Assembly (NCBI GenBank): GCA_004335835.1
Contig: RWJK01000310.1
Location: 2,487-30,493, forward strand
Source of the DNA: Scenedesmus sp. ARA3
Taxonomy: Eukaryota > Chlorophyta > Chlorophyceae > Sphaeropleales > Scenedesmaceae
Direction: 5' to 3'
DNA: 28,007 nt
Shown here piece after piece: positions 9,336 to 20,351 of the stretch (position 1 is the first letter of the stretch; every line of letters begins with the position of its first letter). A program made the position numbers and the translations under genes. The notes beneath the pieces were generated by a model. It made no database searches and was not told the DNA's origin. It was given only the letters and a program-made list of their open reading frames with translations.

Positions 9336-11036
9336 TTATTGCATGTGAATGGCTGGCTTACGCAGAGTGAGGTGGCTGCTCAAAGGATGCATGTTTGATG
9401 TTTGAGCGTTGTGCATGATGTGACTGATCAGCCATGAGCTGTTTGCGCTAGCCTAGTGCTGCCTGGCATGCTGCAGCCTGAGCAGCTGCTGCTGTGTACT
9501 GCTGCCGAGCTTGTCCCTTGGACTGTTGTCTGCTGCCTGGGATGGATGGCTTGCACAGAATGAGGAGGCTGTTGAATGCATGCATTTTCCGGATCCCGGC
9601 ATTTTGCACAGAAAGGCAGATGACGACCATGCGCGCAAGCGTATTGCTGGTGAACGGCACTGTGCCCTGTTACTTTGCAGTGCTTGCCATGTGTGCATTC
9701 CTCATTGAGAGGTAATGCAATGCATTGCATCCAAATGGCTGGAGCGTGCTGCTGCTTGTGAAGGGTTTGTCATGTTTGCCCCTGCATGGCTGACTTGACA
9801 GCTTGCTTGTGAAGCGTGCCAATCACATTTGGGGCATGCGCAACATTTCACTTTGGTTATGTGCAGCTGCAACAGCAGTGGTGCCACCATCACCAGCATG
9901 CTGTTCTTACGAGGGCAGCTCCTGCTTATCTGCATACTTAGCATTGAGCACACAATTTGGTCGTTGCTGTCACCAGTCAATGCGCAGTCTAGGCGCCAGC
10001 GGCGCGCTTGAACGCAAGAGCAACCAGGCACTAACTGGACGACTCAAGTGAGGTCCCTCCAGCTGGCACTTACAACTGTGTGGCAGCTGATCCCTGGGTG
10101 CTTGTGCTGCACTGCTGCTGTCGTACACCGTCCTGGCAACAGGCTCCACCAGTGGAGGTACTCAACCCTGAGCCTGTCTGAGCTTATTTACTATGTGTTG
10201 GCGCTGCTTTTGATATCTGGTCGGCACCGCCTGGCTTGTTTTGCCTGCAGCTTTCCTCGCTCAGCAATTCGCGCCTACCTCCTTAGGCTTCTCAGGTGCT
10301 GCTACACACAAGGGTGTTTGTGGCCACTGACCACCACTGGCATTTTCCTGAGCGCGGGTTATCTCCCCCTGTGAAATCACACATTTTTGCATCGCACTAC
10401 TTGTTGTGCTTTTTCTGAGTATGCACCGGATTACAGCAGCCTGTTCCCACAAAAGGTTGCACATCAGCAGGAGATACTGTGATCTTGCGCAGCAGTGTCA
10501 GCGGCATCAACAATGCACAATGAGTCCCTTTGCATGTGTCTTTTGGCATTGCACAGTATCTTTCCATTGGCTTCACCTTTGCGGCCAGGGCCCTTCCACA
10601 CACGCACGAACTCAGTTCAAGTTGGCGTACTCAGTGCTGCATTGCGCGCCTGAAGAGCGCCCGGTGAGAGTGGCAGCCAGCACCAGTGCTCTCATGAGCA
10701 TGATCAGTACCGTGCTCAGGCTGAGCAGAGCACCTTTTACTTACTGTCTGTTGCCATGGCGCCACGTGTGTTCAGTGGCGGTTGGTGGGAAGGAGCAGCT
10801 GCCTTCAAGATGGGCTGCAGGTGTGATCGTTACCTTGGACAGTAGGTCATGCATGGATGAATTTGCCCTCTTACAAGAATCGGGGACGATGACAATGCAG
10901 CTGTGCTGATATGGCAACGGAGATCTCGTACTTACGTTGGCGTATGCTGCAAGACGCTAGTGGCGGTTGCACCAATGCAGGCGACTCCTGAGCCTGTGCC
11001 TGAAATTCAACAACCGCCCTGCAAAGCCTACCAGAC

Positions 11037-11082
<46 letters not shown>
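11037..11082. repeat. (AGAT)n microsatellite
   Basis: About 11.5 perfect AGAT units. The string gcaaagcctac occurs on both sides (11021-11031 and 11097-11107), so the microsatellite sits inside a short direct duplication. Confidence 0.97.
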
Positions 11083-11121
11083 GGGGTTACATACCCGCAA
11101 AGCCTACATGCAGTCCGGCTG

Positions 11122-11126
11122 TTACA
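11122..11126 (-). terminator. Candidate TGTAA poly(A) signal of the MATE gene
   Basis: The first minus-strand TGTAA after the stop codon at 11462; a second lies at 11087-11091. TGTAA is the usual green-algal polyadenylation signal. Its use here is inference, and it would place the terminal-exon echo inside the 3' UTR. Confidence 0.4.
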
Positions 11127-11302
11127 GGCTGAAAAAGCAACCATCCTTGCACGCATGGACACGTTGCAAGCCGTTTGCGGCGGCTGCAAAACATACCAGC
11201 AACCCAGATCCTTGTGCTGAATACATGCGTAGCCGTATGCTTAATCAAAAAGCCAACACAATGCTGAGGTAAAGACACAAGCAACTTTCTTTATACACGC
11301 AT

Positions 11303-11362
11303 GAGCTCAGACTCTGCCACTGAACACAAAGCAGCACCCGCCAAACCCCGCCAGCAGCACTG
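11303..11362 (-). repeat. Echo of the MATE terminal exon end, including its stop codon
   Basis: The last residues of the transporter (VLLAGFGGRFFVFRGRI, stop) recur 155 nt downstream as VLLAGFGGCCFVFSGRV followed by TGA. Flanking sequence is copied too: tagccgtatgcytratcaaa occurs at 11229 and 11420. No splice site is involved. Confidence 0.9.
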
Positions 11363-11461
11363 GCTGTGACCAGGCGGCGGGCAACATCATTGCACGATGG
11401 CCACATGTTTGTGTTTGCTTAGCCGTATGCCTGATCAAATGGTGATGTGGTGATGATAAGC

Positions 11462-14400
11462 TCAGATCCGCCCCCTGAACACGAAGAAGCGCCCTCCAAA
11501 GCCCGCCAGCAGCACCAAATAGTAGCCCACCAGCCCCCACCACACCCCGGGCAGGCCCAGCCCCCGCAGCCACGCACGGCCCAGCTGCAGCAGCGCGGCA
11601 GCCACGGCGTAGGGGTACACCTTGACCACAAACGGCTGGTCATCGGCACCTGCAGCACAAGGCAGGATAAGAAGAGTATAAGCGGGGGTCTGCCGGTCCA
11701 GTATTGCGTGTGTGACTGTGCATGTATTATATACATTCGTCCTTTAACAAGGCAGCAGCGGTTGAGCCAGCATCAGCAGAGCCACCGACAGCGTGCGCAA
11801 GGTATGTGAGTGCGCAGCCAGGCGGTGCTGACCAGGCATGTGACCTGACGCAGCCCAGCACGGGCTTACACAGCATGCAATGCTCTCCCTGCATGCACAA
11901 ATCCTGGCAGCCTCAACACAATCGTGAAACAAGGGCTGCGCCGCATCATGGCAACCTCACTGCTCACCCAGCAGGCAGCCCTCCAGCGCGTTGTTCCAGG
12001 CCAGGCCCAGCATGATCGTGGCGGGCGCCACCGCACCACCCACCAGCTGACGCACCGCGGCGTCACGAGTGAACAGGCCACACAGCAGCTGCCTGGAAAG
12101 AGAGGCAGCAGCAGCAGCAGCATACATGAGCATGAGTGGGCACCAGCATGCAGCTCTGGAGCGCGGTGGGATGCAGCATGTGACAGAGGGCGCTCGCGAC
12201 CACATGCTGCCATGAAACTGGCTTGCTCAATTCATATTGCATTTTACTCAGTTTTTGACCAGCCTCACAGGTGGCGCTGCACTGCGCTGCAGCCGCGCGC
12301 TTGTTGATGTTCATCATGCTACCAATCGAGGCACAGCAACATCGCCAGCCCCACACCTGCTGTGGTTAGTCAGCACTGCCAGCGCTGCGCAACTGGCAAT
12401 GCGCCAATGTGGTGCTACAAAACTGCCAATGATTTCAGTCAAGCCATAGCAAACAATCTTTATCGCCGCACCTATTGTGGTACGTCAGCATTGCCAGCAC
12501 CGCGCAGCTGACAGCCGCCCAGCGCACGATGCGCGTCGCCAGCCGCCGCGCCGCGCGTGGCCCGCCGCCTGCTGCTGGCGCTGCGTGGAACACGTTGGCA
12601 GTCATGCTCTGGCCCACGTGCAGGAAGGACCACGCGAAGCTCATCTGCAGCTGCTGCTGCTGCTGCACCACCTGCGGGGTGGGGGTGGGGTGGGTTGCAG
12701 GGCGGCGCGTGGTGGCGTTGTGAGTAGGCAACCGCATCATGTGTTGGTTGTGAAAGCTGGATGATAGGGGGGCATTGGGGTGCTTGGACTGCGGAGGGAG
12801 GTAACAGCAGTAAGGGCCAGGCCGTGGAGATGTGCATTACAGGGTCATCTGCCTCAACTGTCTTGTCTTGTGTTTTGAGTGCGGTGGGAAAGGGGCAGGA
12901 GGCAACACAATGGTATGAGCTGCCACTGCGCAGACAGCATACCCCCAGCCTGCAAGCGCGCCAGCCACTCATTACCATGCAAAACCCCTTCACTTACAAT
13001 AATTAAACACAGTATCAGCTGAAACAGGAATAAATTTTGGAAGAAGCAAGCAATGACAATGAAAAGGTTTGCCCCACAGCCTCACCTGGTGTGCTGCCAG
13101 GCTGGCTGTGCCTGCACGTGCCGCCACCATGCTGGCTGTCGAGTAGGTACTCAGTATGAGCAGCCCCCGCAGCGACATGCCCAGGAAGCGACCCACAAAG
13201 GCACGCCACTCCAGGCTGGCCAGCAGCAGCAGCAGCCGCTGCACCGTGCTGCTGGGCGGCTGCAGCCGCGGCAGCTTACTGTCTGAGCCCACAGAGTCGA
13301 CACGAGGGAGTGTGTTATTTGTAGTGCCGCCGCTGCCTCCGCTAAAGCTAGTGCTGCTGCTGCTGCCGCCTCTGCTAATGTCAGGCACAGCAGCCAGGCC
13401 GCTGCTGGGCCATGCAGGCGGCCCGCCACCTGCAGCAAAGCTTGTGCTGCTGCTGTGATTGTGGCCAGGCTTTGATGTTGCAAGGGCAGCTGCTAGCATC
13501 TGCTCTGCTGCTACGGCTGCTGGCTGATCTGCAGCAGCAGGAGGTGCGGCTGATTTGTTGCTGCTGCTGTCTTTGCCCTGCCACATGTGCGCCAGCCCCG
13601 ACCAGCGAGCAAACCCTGTGCTGTGCATAGCTGCTTCACTGCTGCCGCCGATGCCGGCACTCTGCTGCTGCTTCAGCTGCTGCTGCTGCTTGCTGTGTAA
13701 CTGCTGCTGCTGCTGCTGCTGGTGCAAAGTGCTGCTGCTGTGGAAAGGCGCAAAGCCATGATGGTTTAATGCATCCATGGACTCCCGCCTGCTACCCCCA
13801 TCGCCGCCAGCAGACGATGGCCGCCGATGCAGCCTGCTACCGCCGGGCGCCAAATCAGCATCACCCCTGCTGCATACTGCAGCATCATCTTGCCATGCGC
13901 TGCTCCCATGCAACCCTTGCTGCTGCTGCTGCCATTGGTGCTGTGCATGGTGCTGCTTCAGGTCTGGTGATGCGCTGCGGTGCTGCAGCATGCCAGCATG
14001 CATTCGCGCTGACGATGAGACAGCCACAGGATGTGCGGCTTCTCCACTGCTGCCGCTGCCTGGCACATGTATACGCAGGCTGCCGGACGCCTCCTTACAT
14101 ACTGCTGCTGCTACTGCTGCTGCTGCTCGTGCTGGGCTCTTCTGTGACTGGGGCGAGCCAAAAACGTTTATTTGGAAGCTGCCGGATGCTGCCCTGCCAG
14201 CACTGCCAGGGGAGCCCACAGCCTCACAATGGCCAGGCACAGGCTGCGGCTTCAACCGCAGCCGTGGCTGCTGCTGCTGGCTGAACAAGCTGCGCAGCCG
14301 CCGCCACCAGAGCTGCTGCTTGCCTGCAGCAGCCTCGCAGCTGCTGCTGCTCTGCTGCTGCTGCTGCTGCTGCTGCGCCTCCTCAGCTCTGTCTGCTGCT

Positions 14401-14479
14401 CGGGCCAGTGCCTCAGGGATTCCAAACTGGTGGCGGCGCCGCACGATGATGGCCGCAAACAGCCCCGCACCAATGTACT

Positions 14480-14569
<90 letters not shown>

Positions 14570-15529
14570 CACAGGGCATGTGGGAAAGGGTGAGTCAGCA
14601 AGTACCTTGCACGCTGAGCTGGTTGCCGCTGGCGGCCGCACCTGGCTGACCACGCTGGTAGTGTCGCAGCCTGCCCCACTCAGCAGCCAACCAGTCGGCT
14701 GTACTGCCACGTGATGATTCATCGCTGTGTGGCAGCATGCCACTGTCTGAATCTTACCTGGCTGACCACGCTAGCCGGCACCGTAGACAGCGCAACTAGC
14801 CGGCATTGACCACAATGGTGATTTCACATGCCTGGGACTGCTTGGGCCAAGCCAGTGCCAGGCCCGCTGCCTCACCTGGCTGGCTACATTGGCAATTCCG
14901 CCGCTGGCCACACACTGGGCAGCCGGCTGCACCTGCCGCCTCAATGCTGTGTGGCAGCATGTTGAGTCTCACCTGGCTGACCACGCTGGCGATGCCGCAG
15001 CCCAGGCAGCACACTTGGCAGCCACCTTTTATCGTTATAAGCACGTGCCTAAGCGTCTGTAGGGGCAGCAGCAGCCGGCTGATCTCACCTGGCTGACCAC
15101 GCTGGCGATGCCGCAGCCCGCCATGCCCCAGCCCAGCCGCAGCATGAGCAGGCTGTCCAGCGCGTAGTTGGCTGCGTTGGCGGCCATGACCACGGCAAAG
15201 GGCGTGGACAGGTCCAGCAGCGAGCGGAACGCAGCCTGACGCAGCAGCAGCAGCAGCAGCAGCAGCAGCACCAGTAGCAGTGCTGTCATTTAGCATAGGG
15301 AATGTGTTGTTGGGGCCTCACAGGCAGCTGCTGCTGGTGCGAAGGACAGCTGCTGCTTGTCAGCTGGATGCTGCGGCAACAATCAAGATGGCTGCAACAA
15401 TCAAGACAGCTGAAGTGCAGGCTGCAGCTGCCGGGCTGGTGCGTGCTGCAGTGCTGCTGCTGCTGCTGCCATGGCGCACCTGGCACACATTCATCGCCAG
15501 TGCTGCCGGCAGCGACAGCGCCCTGCAGG

Positions 15530-15570
<41 letters not shown>

Positions 15571-16731
15571 ATCAGCGGTGTTAGCGTCAGAGTAGGCCGC
15601 CGCAGGGACCGCAGCGAGTGTGGGGCGTGCTGCAGGCTGATGATGATACATCAGCAGTCCGTGCACTCAGCTATACATAGGAGCATGCGCACAGATCAGA
15701 CAGCCACAGCTATGGCATCTCAGCTGCTGTGCTATGCGTCTGCTGCACATCGCACCGCCTGCTGCATCATGCTGCTGTGAAGTCCTGCCACCAACAGCAG
15801 CAGCTGCGAGGCTTCATCTCACCGTATCATGCAGTAGGTCTTGGCGTATGGCATGACCTCTGCATTAGTCTGAAAGAATCCCAGCAGCTGCTCCGGCAGC
15901 AGCAGCAGCAGCGTCACCAGCAGCACAGCCACCACGGCAGTAGCAGCCAGCGCCTGCAGGAAGCCGCGGCCTACGCCCTCCGCGTCACCCCTGCAGCAGC
16001 AGCAGCAGTAGCAGCAGCAAACAGACAACGTATGTTTGCCAAGTGACAGTCATCGGACACATGTGTGTTTGGGTGACTAAATGCTATGTGTAAGCAGTGG
16101 GCATGCTGTGCAATGCACTCGCCAGCGCAGACTCAACACTGATGCAACAGCTACACCTGCGCCTGCACACATGCTCTGCTGACAGCACTCAGTTGCCAGC
16201 AAGGTGCACACACCCAAACAATGGCCCTCTACCCCCTGCCCTTGCTCAGGATGAGTCATGCCCTCACCGTGAGTTGGCTGAGGCCATGGCTTGCGTGCAC
16301 AGCACCGCCAGCGCAGTGAAGCACAGGAAGTACATCACGCTGGCGGCAGGAGCAGCGCAGCAGGCGGCGACAGCAGATGCAGGCAGGCGTCAGCGCCTGG
16401 GTCGCTGGCAACAACTTGCTTGTTTACACCACACAAGGCAGGACCTCTGCACGTTGTAGCGGTGATTCCAAGCACCAGCCGTAGCAACATGCGCTGCTGC
16501 TTGCTGGCCTGCTTGCATGCTGACTTGCTTGCAGGAGGTATACCTGCAGGACCCTGCCCAGCTGCTGCTGCTGCTGCACCTGAAAAGGGCATTGTTTATC
16601 GCAAAGTTGTCACAGACCACGCGCGCAGGCCTCGCTCATATGCGTGCATTATTGGGCAAAGCTGCTGCTGCTGTACGTCAACTGTGTGTCATTGCTGCTG
16701 CTGGACACTGCTGGACACTTCCAAACTGCTG

Positions 16732-16762
<31 letters not shown>

Positions 16763-17794
16763 CGCTGCTGCTGCCTGCTGGTCAGCGCACCTGAACAGCG
16801 CGCCGTTGCTGCCCAGCGCTGCCAGCGCCGTGGTGCCCAGCTGCCCGCTGAAGTAGGTGTCCACCATGCTCATCAGCGGGTCAGCCATGCTGGCCCCAGC
16901 ACACGCCAGCGCATTGCACAGCACCTGCAGCCAGCAAAGTAGTGTGAAGAGACGATTTTACACAGTAAATGCAAGGCTGTGCAGTGCGGTGAGTGGTGCG
17001 GTGAGCCATGTGTGTCCACCATGCTCATCAACGGGTCGGCCATGCTGGCCCCGGCACACGCCAACGCATTGCACAGCACCTGCAGCAGCATGTCAAGCAG
17101 TGTGTTGAGCAGTTTGTGGCAGTTGCTAGGCCTAGCATTGCAGCAGCAGGGCGTGCTGCGGCGCCTGTCTAACAGCGACTCCAGCGCTGGTGCGCTGTGC
17201 AAATGGCAGGCTGCACAGTTGCTGATGTTGCGACAGCAGTCTGCAGGGCCATTTTCCCAGCCTCAGCTGCTGAGCTATGAATGCAGCAACACGGCTACAC
17301 GGTACTCTGCAAGCCAGCAACCTTTCATTGTAAATCATCGTAAGGCCGCTGGAATCAGGAAGTCTGGTGTACATCGTGCACGTCGCAAGGTGGAGGTATC
17401 CCTTCAGCCAAGATCCAGGCGTGCAGCCCCGCAGGTGCAGCTGATGAGCTCTGCCTGCCGCAGTCTGCATCTACTCGAGTTACCTAACCAACTGCATGAT
17501 GCAACCAGCGTAGCCAACCGCCTGCCTAACCAACCGCCGCACCTCCCGGTCCAGCCGCCCCAGCAGGCACCAGCCGCCGGGTGCGCGCATGCCCGGCAGC
17601 AGCGCCTGCGCTGCCGCGCTGCTGATGAAGGCCTTGCTGGGAGAGCCGGGCGGGCTGTAGGCGCGGCCATGCTGCTGCTGCTGCGCCTGGCCCTGCTGCT
17701 GCTGGCCCTGCAGCCGTGATATGTCTACTGTGTGCGTCCAGATGGAGCGCAGGCGGCCCTTGTGCACAGCATCATCGTCCTCATGTGAGCCCAT
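11462..17794 (-). CDS. MATE-family efflux transporter (EDS5/DTX plastid-type) with giant central-loop insertion
   Basis: Multidrug and toxic compound extrusion antiporter, probably exchanging an organic solute or metabolite for H+/Na+. Ten exons: 17794-17543, 16924-16791, 16339-16268, 15990-15823, 15522-15480, 15235-15089, 14477-13086, 12644-12472, 12092-11968, 11649-11462; all phases join to 897 residues. Recognisable stretches: LDREVLCNALACAGASMADP, SMVDTYFSGQLGTTALAALG, ASANSRGDAEGVGRG, TYCMIRALSLPAALAMNVCQ, AAFRSLLDLSTPF, LRLGWGMAGCGIASVVSQ, GTASLAAHQ, LFTRDAAVRQLV, GLGLPGVWWGLVGYY. The middle exon joins a TM segment to the second half through about 400 Ser/Gln/Ala-rich residues (roughly 295-690), where relatives have a short loop. 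The first exon is Gln/Ser-rich and lacks an obvious transit peptide, so more 5' exons may exist; 17794 is the first ATG I can support. Substrate unknown. Confidence 0.9.
12357..12405 (-). repeat. Donor-edge echo of MATE exon 8
   Basis: The exon 8 end (SCAVLAMLTYHNR, exon end 12472) recurs 115 nt downstream as SCAALAVLTNHSR with a CAG|GTGTGG donor. About four fifths of the bases match. Confidence 0.87.
13220..14420 (-). other. Low-complexity insertion within MATE exon 7
   Basis: About 400 codons rich in Ser, Gln, Ala, Gly and His, in frame and without stops, between FAAIIVRRRHQFGI and FLGMSLRGLLIL. It contains an internal near-repeat, SGSFQINVFGS and SGSLRIHVPGS, about 35 residues apart. It falls at the loop joining the two six-helix halves. 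The long open frames on the opposite strand here are its shadows. Confidence 0.85.
14481..14567 (-). repeat. (CTG)29 tract abutting the acceptor of MATE exon 7
   Basis: On the transcript strand 29 CTG units run straight into CAG|TACATTGG at 14478/14477. The same arrangement as at 8820 in the Cys-rich gene on the other strand. Confidence 0.96.
14642..15012 (-). repeat. Four donor-edge echoes of MATE exon 6
   Basis: The exon 6 end (CGIASVVSQ|GTGAG, exon end 15089) recurs with ends at 14973, 14876, 14758 and 14642; steps 116, 97, 118 and 116 nt. The peptides read CGIASVVSQ, GGIANVASQ, PASVVSQ and TTSVVSQ, and all four keep a consensus-like donor (GTGAG, GTGAG, GTAAG, GTGCG). Spacer sequence is shared as well (ctgtgtggcagcatg). 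Confidence 0.95.
17013..17079 (-). repeat. Acceptor-edge echo of MATE exon 2
   Basis: The first ~67 nt of exon 2 (VLCNALACAGASMADPLMSM) recur 155 nt upstream with the same peptide and only a few silent changes, after CTGCAG, then diverge after VDT. The high identity points to a fairly recent duplication. Confidence 0.95.
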
Positions 17795-18553
17795 GTGGCC
17801 TGGCAGCAGCGGCGCAGCTGCTGCCTGGCTGTGGGCAGCTGCGAGTGTAGGGTTGGTGCTAGGTGCAGTCCATCATGCTAGTAGGTTTGGTTTGATCGTG
17901 GTGGTGCGGTCTGGTCTGCTAGTGTTGAGAGAGCTGATTGCCAGTACACCAGCACCAAAATGCAGTGCCGATGCTGATGCTCCGGCGTAGTGATGCCTGA
18001 TGCTTAATGACTGACGATAGTAAAGTTTTCAAGAAAAATCCACAATCGAATCTATTTTCAGCTCAGGTACAACAAAGCTACAGATTGCAGCAGGTGACCT
18101 CAACAAACTTGATGCGGGTGACTTCGATGAACATGTCTGGCATTGATGTAGTGCAGGACGACCGTAACCTTTGATGAAGGTCACATGGACGGCAGTAGCT
18201 CGCACATGCATACTACAAAACACCCAACTGACGAGGTCTGGCACTTCCGAGTGCCACGAAGTCGTCCTCCCAGAGCGGTGCACCCTTTATCAAACCCTTT
18301 TTGCTCCTGCTGAAGTGCTTTCGTTCTTTATTGCTGCAAAGGTTGTGGAATTTTCTGCCTGACCTTGTGCTCAAGACCCTGCTGTTCTTGCCTAGCCCGC
18401 CACGGTATCCTTGCAACCATATCTCAACACAGGATGCACCACCCAGATACCTAGAGGACAGCAGCAATTCCTCAACACGTGAGCCACCAGCCACTGCAGC
18501 AGCTGAAGCTTGCAACGCTGTCAGCAGTTGCTGTGATACGCATGGCCTGACGC
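17795..18553. other. Divergent intergenic region between MATE and coiled-coil genes
   Basis: About 760 bp, more A/T-rich in 18000-18400. I see no supported exon. It contains an interrupted hairpin at 18230-18266: GACGA ... TGGCACT tccg AGTGCCA ... TCGTC. An in-frame TGA at 18548 separates this region from the open frame of the coiled-coil gene. Confidence 0.55.
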
Positions 18554-19930
18554 ATGTGCAACCGCCCCACTGCCCTGCTGCCTGCAGGAGATCTACTTGC
18601 TGCGCAAATCAGCAGCAGCAGCATGGTGCCAATAGTGGAAGAGAGTGGCATGGCCGCTGCCGTGACTCAGTGCTCTAATAGCAGCGGCCTTACAGCGCAC
18701 AGCAGCAGCGACAGGCACATACACTTTCACATGCATATGCATGCTAGCCCAAGCAGCTGTAGTCCTGCAAGCACCTCACAGCAGCAGCACCACCAGCAGA
18801 ACGTGCAGCAGCTGTCACTTCCTGCAGCGTCATCTGCACAGCCGCACCCAGCATTCGTGCACACCAGCAGCAGCAGGCAGAAGCACGGCGCATCCACAGC
18901 AGATGCTGCTGCAGTTCAGTCCCTTTGCTCCCTCGCCTGCCCTGCCAGCACCATGCAACAGCAGCAAAGCTTCAGCGCATCAAAAGGTGCTGGTGCAGCA
19001 GCCACATTGCAGCAGCAGCAGCTGGGGAGCAGTAAGCGCCAAGGCCGCGGCCGTGTGCGGCGCGTGCTGCGTGCGCTGCTGCTGAGCGGCGCCGCCACTG
19101 CCATGGTGCTGGCTGGCGCGGGCGGCGCACTGGTGCTGCTGTCGCCACGAGTTGAGCAGCTGGAGGCGCGCTGCAGCCAGGTGGGCCTGTCAGGCGCGGG
19201 GTGAGGGGGGGGGGAGAATGGAGACACTGCTGTGTGTCTGATCCGGGTGGTGCTGCTGTCGCCACGCGTTGAGCAGCTGGAGGCGCGATGCAGTCAGGTG
19301 GGCCCTGCCCAGCAGAGGTTTTTTGACTGTGGGGCGTGATGTGCATCTGCGGTTGAGCATGCATGCGCAGTGGTGCTGCTGTCGCCGCGCGTGGAGCAGC
19401 TGGAGGTGCGGTACAGCCAGGTGTGTGCTGGTTCCGTGCTCAGCTTTGTATCAATCGCATTGATACCTTGCAACTATGTGTGCGTGTGAGTGCACTGCTG
19501 AGCAGCTGGAGGCGCGCTGCAGCCAGGTGGGTGGGCCCTGCAGGGGGGGTGTGGAGACACTGCAGCAGCTTGCAGGAAGTTGTTGCTGTTTGCCTGCTAG
19601 TGTGCAGCTGATTGCCCTCCGTCAGCTGCCGCCGTGGTGTTTGCAACCGCGATCATTACTGCAGGTGCAGCAGCAGCACGAGGCGCTTGAGGCGCACACC
19701 TCCTCATTGGCTGCAGCCAAGCAGCAGCTGCAGCAGCAGCTGGCTGACCTTTCAGCAGCCAAGGCACAGCTGGATGCACAGGTGGCGGAGCTCACAGCGC
19801 AGCAGGGTGGGCTGCTGCAGCACAACCAGCAGCTGGCAGGCAGGATTGAGGCGCTGCATGGCAGCCAGCAGCAGCTGCAGCAGGCAGCGGAGCAGCTGCA
19901 GAGCCAGGTGAATGTGGCAAATGACAAGCT

Positions 19931-19977
<47 letters not shown>

Positions 19978-20319
19978 TAGAAGGTGGCAGCAGTGCTGTG
20001 TCGCTGCCTGTTGCGCCTGCTGGTGTGGCACCTCGGCAGGGGGACCTGAGCGTGCAGGTGGGCAGCAAGCTGTGAGGTGGCGAGCGGCTGCAGCTGCAAC
20101 GTGTGTGTAATCAGCAGCGCAATATACTATCAGCTGGGGAAATTCATGCTGCAGGAGCAGGTAGCTCCACCTGTTTTGTTGCGGCTGTGTGCATATCACC
20201 AGCGTGTGGTGGTTGCTGCCTGCACATCACCTATGGTATGCTTGCACACGCTGCACACACAGCATGTTTGCCCGGCATACACAGCCTTGGCTGCTGCTGT
20301 TTTCCTTCGATTACATTGG

Positions 20320-20351
<32 letters not shown>

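Larger units (their letters stand above)
9336..11302. other. Convergent intergenic region after the Cys-rich and MATE genes
   Basis: Nearly 2 kb with no gene I can support. The longest open frame (10406-10909, plus) has no domain or coding bias that I recognise. A degenerate direct repeat links about 9352-9395 and 9542-9587, step near 193 nt (ggcttacgcagagtgagg versus ggcttgcacagaatgagg). I found no TGTAA motif soon after the Cys-rich stop codon. Confidence 0.6.

Noticed and set aside
10612..10701. Minus-strand mini-ORF beginning MLMRALVLAATLTGRSSG, signal-peptide-like
   Set aside because: Only 29 codons, no continuing exon found with a matching phase; probably chance.
10406..10909. 167-residue plus-strand open frame in the convergent intergenic region
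   Set aside because: No recognisable domain, no codon pattern like the neighbouring genes, no splice or start context that stands out.
13777..14649. 290-residue plus-strand open frame
   Set aside because: It is the opposite strand of the long MATE exon 7 and consists of C/S/R runs from CAG/CTG repeats.
14642..15089. CRISPR-like or satellite array
   Set aside because: The period is about 115 nt, units are diverged, and each contains the edge of the adjacent exon; this is a eukaryotic intron, not a CRISPR array.
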